Assembly (NCBI RefSeq): GCF_000383875.1
Contig: NZ_KB912880.1
Location: 76,108-140,107, forward strand
DNA length: 64,000 nucleotides
Source: Caldibacillus debilis DSM 16016
GTDB taxonomy: Bacteria; Bacillota; Bacilli; Bacillales; Caldibacillaceae
Direction of reading: 5' to 3'
Part shown: positions 36,384 through 44,836 of the stretch, in pieces
How the letters are laid out: the number at the start of each line of letters is the position of its first letter
Numbering within the stretch: the stretch's first letter is position 1
The notes under the pieces: model-generated
Seen by the model: only the letters and a program-made list of their open reading frames with translations
What the model was told of the DNA's origin: nothing
Database searches by the model: none
Made by a program: the position numbers and the translations under genes

Positions 36384-37727
36384 ATGAAATGGAGGAAACG
36401 GTTTGGAGTCATCATCCTGGCCCTTTTTTTGCTGACGGCGGGCACCGCGCTGGCGAAGTCGGTCTCGGCCGCCGGAAAAATCCCGGCGGGCTCGACCGTC
36501 GGCGGGGTCGAAGTGGGCGGGATGGACCTTTCGGAAGCGCAGCGTCTGCTTGCGGAAAAGGCCGCCGAGTGGAAAAGGGAGGGCCGGCTGGTCGTTTCTT
36601 TTTCCGGCGATGACCTGGTCATCCCGAATGAAAACGTCGTTTTCGACATTCGGCAGACGATGGAAAATGTAAAACAGCGGATCGAACGGCCCTGGTACAA
36701 ATTTTTCGGCAAAGGGGAAGAATTCCACATCCCCTTCGTCGTGGAGATCCAAATGGAAAAGGAAGAGCTCGCCGGCTGGCCGCCGGCGGTTGACGCGGAA
36801 AAAACGTTGGCCCTGGCCGAAGAACAGGCCGGCGTGCTGGGGGACAAAACCATTCGGGCCGTAATGAATGAAAAAGCGGAAACGAAGACCGTCGCCTCCG
36901 CGCGGTGGGATGTCCCGGAGGAGTTTTTTCTGGAAAAATGGGTGAATAAACTGAACGGTTTAGAAATCGGGCCGAAAGAAAAATTTTCCTTTAACGAGAA
37001 CCTCATGAAAAAGGTCCCCGCGGCGAACGCGAAAGAAGGAAGCTATTTGGCTACGATGATGTACGCCCTGTTTTTAGAGACCAATGTGGAAATCCTGGAA
37101 AGGCATCCCCACCGGACATTCCCCGATTATGCGGAACCGGGGATCGACGCCTATGTGGACGAATCATTGCAAAAAGATTTCATCGTCTATAATCCCAATG
37201 ATTTTTCCTATACCTTACGGGCGGAGCTTTCGGGACCGAAGCTGACCTTGTCCCTTCTTTCCGTCGAGCAGCCGGCGGTTTACGAATGGGAAACGGAGAA
37301 GGAGGTTTTGCCGTTCCGGACCGTTTACCGCTACAGCAAGGATCTGCATCCGGGGGAGGAAATCACGGTTCAGAAGGGGCAAAACGGGGCCCGGATCATC
37401 GTCAACCGCCTGTGGAAAACGCCCGACGGGGAAACGCTCAAAACCGAGCGGATCAGCCGGGATTATTATCCCCCCGTGCCGGAAATTATCTTGCGTCCGG
37501 CTTCGGACCTGAACGAAACAAGCGGTGAGGAGGCCGAACCGGCCGGCGAACCGCAGGGGAACGGCGGACCGGAAGGAAATCAGGCGCCCGAAGCGGAAGG
37601 AACCGGCGGTGAAACGGGGACGAGCGCCCCGGAGGGAAATGAAACGGCGGACCAAGCCCCGGACGGCAAGACCGGCGATGCGGCCGGAGAGGAGCCTTTG
37701 TATGAGGATCCAAACTATGTGAAATAA
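36384..37727 (+). CDS. VanW-family secreted protein with G5-like domain
   Basis: Extracytoplasmic protein of 447 aa. A signal peptide or N-terminal anchor spans residues 1-29 (ending KSVSA). A putative peptidoglycan-binding N-terminal module with GGVEVGGMDLSEAQRLL is followed by a VanW domain (about 195-300, with EGSYLATMMYALFLETNVEI and DFIVYNPNDFSYTLR). A G5-like module then runs to about 370. The last 75 residues are a Pro/Gly/Glu-rich tail. It heads the rightward pilus cluster and could anchor or pass the pilus through the wall. That role is inference. Confidence 0.82.
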   Translation: MKWRKRFGVIILALFLLTAGTALAKSVSAAGKIPAGSTVGGVEVGGMDLSEAQRLLAEKAAEWKREGRLVVSFSGDDLVIPNENVVFDIRQTMENVKQRIERPWYKFFGKGEEFHIPFVVEIQMEKEELAGWPPAVDAEKTLALAEEQAGVLGDKTIRAVMNEKAETKTVASARWDVPEEFFLEKWVNKLNGLEIGPKEKFSFNENLMKKVPAANAKEGSYLATMMYALFLETNVEILERHPHRTFPDYAEPGIDAYVDESLQKDFIVYNPNDFSYTLRAELSGPKLTLSLLSVEQPAVYEWETEKEVLPFRTVYRYSKDLHPGEEITVQKGQNGARIIVNRLWKTPDGETLKTERISRDYYPPVPEIILRPASDLNETSGEEAEPAGEPQGNGGPEGNQAPEAEGTGGETGTSAPEGNETADQAPDGKTGDAAGEEPLYEDPNYVK

Positions 37728-37802
37728 AAGGCGGACGGCCGGAACGCCGGCATCCGCCGGCTTAAAGACGCGAATGATGCCAATGGAAACGCGGTGAAAC
37801 CG

Positions 37803-39458
37803 ATGTTGAGAAAACGTTTGGGCGATCTGTTGATCGAAGCGGGACTGATCACGGAAGAACAATTGAATCACGCCTTGAAGAACAAATCTCCCGATGAAAA
37901 GCTGGGCGACGCCCTCCTCCGCGAGGGGTTCATTACGGAACAGCAGCTGATCGAGGTACTGGAATTCCAGCTGGGCATTCCCCATATCAATGTCAGCCAG
38001 TTTCCCATCGATCAGGATCTCATCCAGCTCGTCCCGAAGGAATTGGCCAAGCGGCACAACGCCCTGCCGATCCGGAAGGAAAGGAACAAGCTGTTCGTCG
38101 CCATGTCCGATCCGCTGGATTATTTTGCCATCGAGGAGTTGCGGATGGCCACCGGCTGCCAAATTGAACCCGGGATCGCGGCGAAAGACGAGCTGTTCCG
38201 CGCGATTACCAAGTATTACGATCTCCAGGAATCGATGGAAGAAGCGATCAATGATCTGACGCCGGAGGAGAATTTGGATGAAGTCCGGATTACCGATGAA
38301 GATTCCCCGGTGGTCCGGCTCGTCAACCAAATCATTGCCAACGCCGTCGCCCAACGGGCGAGCGACATCCACTTGGACCCGCAGGAGACGGAAGTGCGGG
38401 TCCGCTACCGGGTGGACGGGATGGTCCGTTTGGAGCGGACGCTGCCGAAGCATCTGCAAAATATGATCACCGCCCGGATCAAGATCATGGCCGATCTGAA
38501 CATTACCGAAAACCGGATCCCCCAGGACGGGAGGATCAAGACGACCGTCAACTTCAAGCCGATCGACATCCGGGTCTCGACGCTGCCGACGATATACGGC
38601 GAAAAGGTGGTCATGCGCATCCTCGACTTGAGCAGCGCCTTGAACCGGCTCGATAAATTGGGTTTCGCCCCGGAAAATTTGGCCCTTTTCCGGAAAATGA
38701 TCGAAAGGCCGAACGGCATCGTGCTCATCACCGGGCCGACCGGATCGGGAAAGTCTTCCACCCTGTACGCGGCACTCAACCATCTGAACCGGGAAGAAGT
38801 GAACATCATCACGATCGAAGATCCGGTGGAATACCAATTGGATGGCATCAATCAAATGCAGGTCAACGAAGACATCGGCTTGACCTTCGCCAGCGGCCTG
38901 CGTTCGATCCTGCGCCAGGACCCGGACATTATCATGATCGGGGAAATCCGCGACGTGGAAACGGCGCAAATCTCCATCCGCGCCTCCTTGACCGGCCACC
39001 TCGTCCTGAGCACGCTGCATACGAACAGCGCGATCGCCACCATCACCCGCTTGAATGATATGGGGATCGAGCCCTTCTTGGTCGCCGCCTCCTTGGCCGG
39101 GGTGGTCAGCCAGAGGCTGGTCCGGAAGGTGTGCCGGGACTGCGGGGAAACGGTCGAGGCGACGGAACGGGAAAGGCGGATCTTTTCCGAAAGAGGGATC
39201 GAAATTGAGCGGATCAGGCGGGGAAAAGGCTGCCCGAGCTGCAACATGACCGGATACCGGGGACGGATCGCCATCCATGAGCTGCTTTACGTGGATGAGG
39301 AAATCCGGAAGTTCATTTTGCGGGAGGCCGATTCGGCGGAAATCCGCCAATATTTGCGGGAGAAGGGCATGAAGTTCCTGATCGACGACGGATTGATGAA
39401 GGTGAAGGAAGGCTTGACGACGACGGAAGAAGTCCTGCGGACGGTAACGATCGAATAG
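37803..39458 (+). CDS. pilB: Type IV pilus extension ATPase PilB
   Basis: Hexameric cytoplasmic ATPase that powers pilus polymerisation. Two MshEN-type repeats fill the first 60 residues: RLGDLLIEAGLITEEQL and KLGDALLREGFITEQQL, each matching the RLGxxLxxxG pattern known to bind c-di-GMP. The GspE core has Walker A GPTGSGKS at 311-318, an Asp box (TIEDPVEYQ), Walker B and His box. A tetra-cysteine zinc motif is present (CRDCGE and CPSCNM). ATG 37803 gives 551 aa; a GTG at 37794 is also possible. It is 75 bases after the VanW gene and starts a tight pilBTC block. Confidence 0.95.
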   Translation: MLRKRLGDLLIEAGLITEEQLNHALKNKSPDEKLGDALLREGFITEQQLIEVLEFQLGIPHINVSQFPIDQDLIQLVPKELAKRHNALPIRKERNKLFVAMSDPLDYFAIEELRMATGCQIEPGIAAKDELFRAITKYYDLQESMEEAINDLTPEENLDEVRITDEDSPVVRLVNQIIANAVAQRASDIHLDPQETEVRVRYRVDGMVRLERTLPKHLQNMITARIKIMADLNITENRIPQDGRIKTTVNFKPIDIRVSTLPTIYGEKVVMRILDLSSALNRLDKLGFAPENLALFRKMIERPNGIVLITGPTGSGKSSTLYAALNHLNREEVNIITIEDPVEYQLDGINQMQVNEDIGLTFASGLRSILRQDPDIIMIGEIRDVETAQISIRASLTGHLVLSTLHTNSAIATITRLNDMGIEPFLVAASLAGVVSQRLVRKVCRDCGETVEATERERRIFSERGIEIERIRRGKGCPSCNMTGYRGRIAIHELLYVDEEIRKFILREADSAEIRQYLREKGMKFLIDDGLMKVKEGLTTTEEVLRTVTIE

Positions 39459-39470
39459 GAGCGGAACATC

Positions 39471-40508
39471 ATGGCGTACCATATCTTGGATTTGCTGAGA
39501 AAGGCTTATGAGGAAAAAGCGTCGGATCTTCATCTGACCGTCGGTTCGCGGCCGATCCTCCGCGTCCACGGCCAATTGCGGGCCTTCGGGACCGAAGCCC
39601 TGACCCCTTTCGATACGGAGGAAATGGCGCGGCGTTTGGTTCCCGACGACCGGTGGGAAACCTTTCTGACCGAGCGGGAGATGGATTTGAATTTTCAGCT
39701 GGATGATGCGTGCCGCTTTCGGATCAATGTGTTCCATCAGCAAAATTACATCAGCCTCGCGATCCGGATGATCCCGACAAAGATCCCCACTTTGGAACAG
39801 TTGAACATGCCGCCGGTCATCGAAAAATTGTTGGTCAAACCCCAAGGGCTGATTTTGGTGACGGGACCGACCGGGTCGGGAAAATCGACGACTTTGGCGG
39901 CGATGATCGATTACATAAACGGGCGTTTTGCCAAACATATCATCACCCTGGAAGACCCGATCGAATATGTCCACGAACATAAGCGTTCGATCATCAACCA
40001 ACGGGAGGTCGGCAAGGATACGAAAAACTTTGCCAGCGGGCTCCGGGCCGCCCTCCGCCAGGATCCCGACGTCATTTTGGTGGGGGAAATGCGGGATTTG
40101 GAGACGATCGCAACGGCGGTCACCGCCGCGGAAACGGGCCACCTCGTTTTGGCCACCCTGCATACGGTGAGCGCCGCCCAAACGATCGACCGCATCATCG
40201 ACGTGTTCCCTCCCCATCAGCAGGGACAGATCCGGCTGCAGCTGGCGTCGGTCCTGCAGGGGGTCATCTCCCAGCGGTTGCTGCCGAAAAGGGGGTTGGA
40301 CGGCCGGATCGCGGCGACGGAAATCTTGGTCAATTATCCGTCGGTCGCCAATTTGATCCGGAACGGGAAAACCCACCAAATCCCGAACATCTTGCAGACG
40401 GGCAAAGCCCTCGGCATGCACACGCTGGAAATGTCGGTCCAATCCCTCCTTTCCAAAGGGGAGATCTCCGAGGAGACCGCAAAAGTCTACATCGGTGCAG
40501 GTGAATGA
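39471..40508 (+). CDS. pilT: Pilus retraction ATPase PilT
   Basis: Hexameric ATPase that depolymerises pili and powers twitching or uptake. The family start MAYHILDLLRKAYEEKASDL, Walker A GPTGSGKS, Asp box TLEDPIEYVHEH, Walker B VGEMRDLET, and a PilT-type C-terminus with the AIRNLIRE-like motif (here SVANLIRNGKTHQI) separate it from PilB. Length 345 aa is typical. It follows pilB by 12 bases and overlaps pilC by four. The B. subtilis com system has no PilT, so this machine differs from the ComG pseudopilus. Confidence 0.94.
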   Translation: MAYHILDLLRKAYEEKASDLHLTVGSRPILRVHGQLRAFGTEALTPFDTEEMARRLVPDDRWETFLTEREMDLNFQLDDACRFRINVFHQQNYISLAIRMIPTKIPTLEQLNMPPVIEKLLVKPQGLILVTGPTGSGKSTTLAAMIDYINGRFAKHIITLEDPIEYVHEHKRSIINQREVGKDTKNFASGLRAALRQDPDVILVGEMRDLETIATAVTAAETGHLVLATLHTVSAAQTIDRIIDVFPPHQQGQIRLQLASVLQGVISQRLLPKRGLDGRIAATEILVNYPSVANLIRNGKTHQIPNILQTGKALGMHTLEMSVQSLLSKGEISEETAKVYIGAGE

Positions 40509-41719
40509 TCGTGGCCGTTTACAAATATGTGGGCAGAACAAAAAAGGGGATGATGAAGAAGGGGACGATCGAAGCCGCGAACAAAAACCAGGCGATCAGC
40601 CGGCTCGTGGAGCAGGGCATCCGGCCGCGGGAAGTGACGGAAGCGAAGGGGCTGCTGTACCGGGAAGTGACGCTCGGGAGGCCGGTCAAACATCAGCACT
40701 TCGTCATCTATTGCCGCCAATTCGCCACCCTGATCCGGGCCGGGATCCCGATCGTGAAGGCGACGAATATTTTGGCCCGGCAGACGGAAAGCAAGCATTT
40801 GCGGAAGGTGCTGCTGCAGATCGAGGACGAACTGCGGTCCGGCCGCTCCTTTTCGGAGGCGGCGGAAAAGCATGCGAAGGTCTTTCCGCCGATGTTCACG
40901 AACATGATCCGGGCCGGGGAGGCGACCGGCAGCCTGGATGAAACCTTGGACCGGCTCGCCGCCCACTTCGAAAAGCAGTATTATACGGCGAAAAAAATCC
41001 AATCCGCCTTGACCTATCCGGTTTCGATCCTCATCATCATGATTTTCGTCGTCGTATTTCTCATGATTTTCATCGTGCCGCGGTTTACCGACATGTTCCG
41101 GCAGTTCGGCGCCGAACTGCCGCCGGTGACGAAAATGGTGATGGGAATGAGCCATGCCGTCGCCAATTACTGGTGGATCGGGCTGCTCGTGCTCCTTGCG
41201 GCAGCCGCGCTGTTCGGCTATTTCATGAAAAACAGCAAAAAATTCCATTACGGCGTCCATTGGTTCCTGCTTAGGATGCCGGTTTTCGGGAATTTGCTGC
41301 AAAAGGCGGCCATCGGCAGGACGGCCCGGACCCTGTCGTCCCTCGTTTCCAGTTCCGTCCCGATCTTGGAGGCCTTGACGATCACGGAAAGGGTCGCCGG
41401 AAATCCGGTGATCGGAAAAGTCATTTTGGAAGCGCGGGAAAGCCTGGCGAAGGGGAATCGGCTATCGGAACCTTTCGAAAAAAGCTGGGTGATGCCGCCG
41501 CTCGTGACCCAGATGATCGCCGTGGGCGAGCAGTCCGGTTCCCTTGACTTCATGTTGGGCAAGATCGCCGATTTTTACGAAGCGGAAGTCGACCGCACCG
41601 TCGATACGTTAAAATCCCTGATCGAGCCGGTGATGATCATCCTGCTCGCCGGCGTCGTCGGCACGATCGTCGCATCGATTATCATTCCCCTGTTCTCCAT
41701 CTATCAGCAAGTGTTATAG
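40505..41719 (+). CDS. pilC: Pilus inner-membrane platform protein PilC
   Basis: Polytopic platform protein that couples PilB/PilT to pilin movement. Two GspF domains (about 70-190 and 270-395) each carry the FCRQFATLIRAGIPI-type motif, here YCRQFATLIRAGIPIVKA and RTARTLSSLVSSSVPILEA. There are three membrane helices, at about 168-195, 218-240 and 372-398. Length 404 aa is normal. The start overlaps the pilT stop (ATGA). Confidence 0.95.
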   Translation: MIVAVYKYVGRTKKGMMKKGTIEAANKNQAISRLVEQGIRPREVTEAKGLLYREVTLGRPVKHQHFVIYCRQFATLIRAGIPIVKATNILARQTESKHLRKVLLQIEDELRSGRSFSEAAEKHAKVFPPMFTNMIRAGEATGSLDETLDRLAAHFEKQYYTAKKIQSALTYPVSILIIMIFVVVFLMIFIVPRFTDMFRQFGAELPPVTKMVMGMSHAVANYWWIGLLVLLAAAALFGYFMKNSKKFHYGVHWFLLRMPVFGNLLQKAAIGRTARTLSSLVSSSVPILEALTITERVAGNPVIGKVILEARESLAKGNRLSEPFEKSWVMPPLVTQMIAVGEQSGSLDFMLGKIADFYEAEVDRTVDTLKSLIEPVMIILLAGVVGTIVASIIIPLFSIYQQVL

Positions 41720-41817
41720 AAAAAAAATTTCCCTTCGGGGGGTGGTCCGACGGAAAAAAAGCCAGTCGTTCCTGAAATTTGGAACAGGAAAAAATCATGA
41801 TATGAGGAGGAAATGAT

Positions 41818-42285
41818 ATGATTCAAAAATGGAAGAAGCTGAAGAAGAACGAAAAAGGGTTGACGCTGATCGAGCTCCTGGCCGTGCTCGTCATTTTGGG
41901 CATCATCGCGGCGATTGTCATTCCGCTGATTGCAAATGTCATTAGCGATTCGCGGGATAAAGCGATTTTGGCGGATGCTTCGAACATTATTTCTGCCGCA
42001 AAACTTGCTCACGCTAACGGAGAAGGGACAGAGGATAATACTGCAGGAACAATAACTTTTAATAAGGACATATTAAGTAAATATATGGATAAAAAGGTTA
42101 AACTAGCAAACGATGATAAGGTAACTTATACAAAAAGCAGTGGAGAATGGACGATAAAATATAGTAATCTTAAAAAAATTAAAAATGAAGATCTTAAAAC
42201 CGGTTTAGGGATTAGTAATAATGATGATGAAACTACGGATGATCTGATTAATGACTACTTAGATGACAATGCTTTTACCAAATAA
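41818..42285 (+). CDS. pilA: Major type IV pilin, mosaic gene
   Basis: Prepilin of 155 aa. The leader MIQKWKKLKKNEKG is followed by LTLIELLAVLVILGIIAAIV, with Glu at +5 and a classic pilin helix. GAGGAGGAAATGAT gives a strong ribosome site, fitting a highly made subunit. The C-terminal half (from about codon 56) is rich in Lys, Asp and Asn and has no Cys pair. Its DNA is sharply AT-rich, while the leader-helix part has the GC-rich usage of its neighbours. The composition change continues to about 42365, just before the terminator. Confidence 0.92.
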   Translation: MIQKWKKLKKNEKGLTLIELLAVLVILGIIAAIVIPLIANVISDSRDKAILADASNIISAAKLAHANGEGTEDNTAGTITFNKDILSKYMDKKVKLANDDKVTYTKSSGEWTIKYSNLKKIKNEDLKTGLGISNNDDETTDDLINDYLDDNAFTK

Positions 42286-42371
42286 AGGAAATAATGGTGG
42301 TGGAGGAGGGGAATAATACACGAACCCTAACTATCCTATAATTCTTGCTTTATTTCAACATTCTCAACAAC

Positions 42372-42410
42372 CCCAGGCGCTCCCCGGCGCCTGGCCCCTC
42401 TCATTTTTTT
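42372..42410 (+). terminator. Terminator after the major pilin gene
   Basis: CCAGGCGC pairs with GCGCCTGG around CTCCCC-type loop bases at 42372-42393, followed by a stretch ending in seven T. It probably reduces transcription into pilMNO relative to pilA. Confidence 0.8.
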
Positions 42411-42505
42411 CGGGAAGGGGCCAAGCTTTGGCCTTTTCCCGAGGAAAATGAACGGTTCCCCCGGCGGAACCGGTTTTCATTTCGGCACAGGACGGTGAAC
42501 CAGCC

Positions 42506-43492
42506 ATGATCTTGAAAAAGAAAACCGTGAACCTGATCGTTGACGATTATGCCATCCGATGCGCGGAACAAAGGGGTTCCGGGCTCGAAGAGATCACCTT
42601 GATGGAAAAACCGGTCCCGGAAGGGATGGTGGAACAGGGCCGGATCGCCGACGAGATCGCCTTCTATGAATTTTTCAAAGGGACGGTCCAGGAATGGGGG
42701 ATCAAACGGAGGAAGGTCCGTTTCTGCGTCCCGGATTCCCTTGTGAGCATGAAAAAGGAGACGGTGCCCGAACATGTGAAAGAGAATGAACTTAAGGCCT
42801 ATTTCCATATGGAGATCGGGAACAGCATCTATCTCCCCTTTGAAAATCCGGCCTTCGACGTTTGCCTGTTGCCGGAAAGGGACGCGAACGACGGAAAGCG
42901 GAAGGCCCTGCTTTTTTCCGTCCCTCTGGAAGAATTGAACAAATACTCGGAGATCTTCATCGACGCGGGATTGAAACCGGTGCAGTGCGATATCCGCTCC
43001 CTGTCCGCCTACCGGTATTTTGCCGCCGTCGAGGGGGCGAAGCCGGGGAAAGTCTATTTGTTCCTCGAAGTCAATTTAAATTGGCTCGGGATCACCATTT
43101 TTTCCGATGACCTGCCCGAATTTATGCGCTATCAGGATTTGGACATCCCGTTGAAAAACTGGAGATGCGTCCCCGCCGGGGAAAATGCGTTCACTTGGGA
43201 ATATGCCGGGGATGAAACCTATCTGTCCGGGCTGTTGGAAGACCAGATGGTCGAATTGGAGCGGATCATGAATTTTTACCGTTATTCGATCCATAAAGGG
43301 AGGCGAACGGTAACGGGCATCATCCTGTACGGCGACTATCCGGATTTGGCGAAGGTCCGGGAACGGATCGAAGAGAACTTCACCCTTCCCGTCACGATTT
43401 TAAACGGCTATGCTTCCCCGGAAAAAATCGCTGCCCTGCCCCGTTCCTTCATTCCCGTCCTGGGGCTGGCCTTGAAAGGGGAGTCGTCATGA
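42506..43492 (+). CDS. pilM: Pilus assembly protein PilM
   Basis: Cytoplasmic actin-like protein that binds the N-terminus of PilN. The divergent PilM/FtsA-like fold is indicated by length (328 aa), the phosphate-loop-like start LIVDDYAIRCAEQRG, LKAYFHMEIGNSIYLPFENP and the late LPRSFIPVLGLAL. Its stop overlaps the pilN start (ATGA). The order pilM-pilN-pilO supports the call more than any single motif. Confidence 0.88.
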   Translation: MILKKKTVNLIVDDYAIRCAEQRGSGLEEITLMEKPVPEGMVEQGRIADEIAFYEFFKGTVQEWGIKRRKVRFCVPDSLVSMKKETVPEHVKENELKAYFHMEIGNSIYLPFENPAFDVCLLPERDANDGKRKALLFSVPLEELNKYSEIFIDAGLKPVQCDIRSLSAYRYFAAVEGAKPGKVYLFLEVNLNWLGITIFSDDLPEFMRYQDLDIPLKNWRCVPAGENAFTWEYAGDETYLSGLLEDQMVELERIMNFYRYSIHKGRRTVTGIILYGDYPDLAKVRERIEENFTLPVTILNGYASPEKIAALPRSFIPVLGLALKGESS

Positions 43493-44079
43493 TACCTGAT
43501 ATCAATCTCTTGCCCGAATTCGAGCGGGAGCGGCCGAAAACGAAGCTCATCTTCCTTCTTTTGGTCCTATTGTGGCTATTGCTCTTTGCCGGGCTGTGCT
43601 TGATCTATTGGCAAATGAAAAACGACAATGCCTTCTTGCGGACCGCGGAACAAAATTTAACCATGGAAAAAGCCGCCCTGGAAACGAAGCTGTCGCAAAA
43701 CGGCCAGCAGGAGGGCCCTTCCCTGGAAAATCTCGTGGCGTACGCGGAGGGCTTAACGGCGCCCGCCTCCCTTTTGATTGAACATTTAAAGGAGCTTTTG
43801 CCCGAGAACGGCTATCTCGTTCAGTACAGCTATAATGACGGCCAGCTGACGGTCGTCACGGATTTCGAAACGTTGACGGACCTGTCCGCCTATGTGGAGA
43901 AGCTGGGCGTCTCCGAATTCTTTTCCGATGTGAAAGTAAACGAGGTGAGCGCATTCCGGCTGGAAGAAGGCGAGGAGGAGCAGACGGATTTTGCCGTCGT
44001 CCCCCGCTATGAAGCGACGATCCAATTGAACGTGAACCGGGGGGCGCTGAAAAAGTCGGGAGGGGAACAGGGTGAATAG
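43489..44079 (+). CDS. pilN: Pilus assembly protein PilN
   Basis: Bitopic alignment-complex protein of 196 aa. The PilM-binding motif is at the N-terminus (MIPDINLLPEFER, matching the INLLP core). One membrane helix at about 22-44, a coiled-coil segment and a periplasmic-like alpha/beta domain follow. It overlaps pilM and pilO, indicating tight translational coupling. Confidence 0.93.
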   Translation: MIPDINLLPEFERERPKTKLIFLLLVLLWLLLFAGLCLIYWQMKNDNAFLRTAEQNLTMEKAALETKLSQNGQQEGPSLENLVAYAEGLTAPASLLIEHLKELLPENGYLVQYSYNDGQLTVVTDFETLTDLSAYVEKLGVSEFFSDVKVNEVSAFRLEEGEEEQTDFAVVPRYEATIQLNVNRGALKKSGGEQGE

Positions 44080-44809
44080 TTTTCTGGAAGAAAGGAAAAA
44101 ACTCGTCTATTTTATCCTCGTCATTCTTTTCTTGCTGCTCGTCCTCCTTTTCGTCCGCTTTATCCTCCCGCTGAAGGAAGAACAGGCGGCGAAGAAGGCG
44201 GAGGTAAACCGGCTGGAGCGGGAGATCGGGGCCCTGGAGGACCGGCTGGCCGAGCCGGAGGAAGGTTCCGCCGAAAACGAAGAACAATTGAAAAAACGGA
44301 TCCCGGATCGGCGGGCGATCGATCAATTGCTCCTTTCCGTGCAGGAGGCGGAATACGCCAGCAATAGCCAGGTGAACTCGATCAGCTTCACCAATTACGA
44401 CGGGGAGCCCGCAAGCGGCGAAACGGAAACCGCCCCTTCCCCCGGCGGCGGGGATGCGGAAACCGGCGGCAAAACGGAGGAAGGAGGCGCGGCGCAATCC
44501 GACGGTTCCGCCGGTGCGGAAGAGACCGCGGAAAGCCCGGAAGAAGGGACGGCGGAACCGGCCGATGGGCCGGCCTCCCTTCCGGACAAGCCGGAGAATT
44601 TAAAAACGATCACCTTCACCGTGGACGTCGTTTCCCCGGATTTCGACAGCCTGCTGAAATTTGTGAAGGAATTGGAAAAATTGGAACGAATCCATACAAT
44701 AGATACGGTCAGTTTTTCCCTGCCGGGGGAAAAGGAGCGGCTGACGGAGGAGGAAGCCGAAACCGTATCCGCGAAGATCCAGGCAACGACGTTTTACTAT
44801 CAACCTTGA
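44072..44809 (+). CDS. pilO: Pilus assembly protein PilO
   Basis: Partner of PilN, 245 aa. A GTG start follows GGGAGGGG and overlaps the pilN stop. One membrane helix (about 10-34) is followed by a coiled coil (about 38-75) and a C-terminal domain from about 170 (TFTVDVVSPDFDSLLKFVKE). Between them, residues 110-165 form a Gly/Glu/Ala/Pro low-complexity insert that is not typical of PilO. Confidence 0.88.
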   Translation: MNSFLEERKKLVYFILVILFLLLVLLFVRFILPLKEEQAAKKAEVNRLEREIGALEDRLAEPEEGSAENEEQLKKRIPDRRAIDQLLLSVQEAEYASNSQVNSISFTNYDGEPASGETETAPSPGGGDAETGGKTEEGGAAQSDGSAGAEETAESPEEGTAEPADGPASLPDKPENLKTITFTVDVVSPDFDSLLKFVKELEKLERIHTIDTVSFSLPGEKERLTEEEAETVSAKIQATTFYYQP

Positions 44810-44836
44810 ACGAAATCGAGAGAAAAGGTAGGGCCT

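Noticed and set aside
37215-40541. Minus-strand open frame of 1,108 codons opposite pilB and pilT
   Set aside because: An antisense shadow of two well supported ATPase genes; GC-rich codon bias leaves the opposite strand free of stops. No recognisable domain.
42372-42410. Riboswitch or attenuator between pilA and pilM
   Set aside because: Only a simple stem with T-run; no conserved riboswitch core or alternative pairing was evident.
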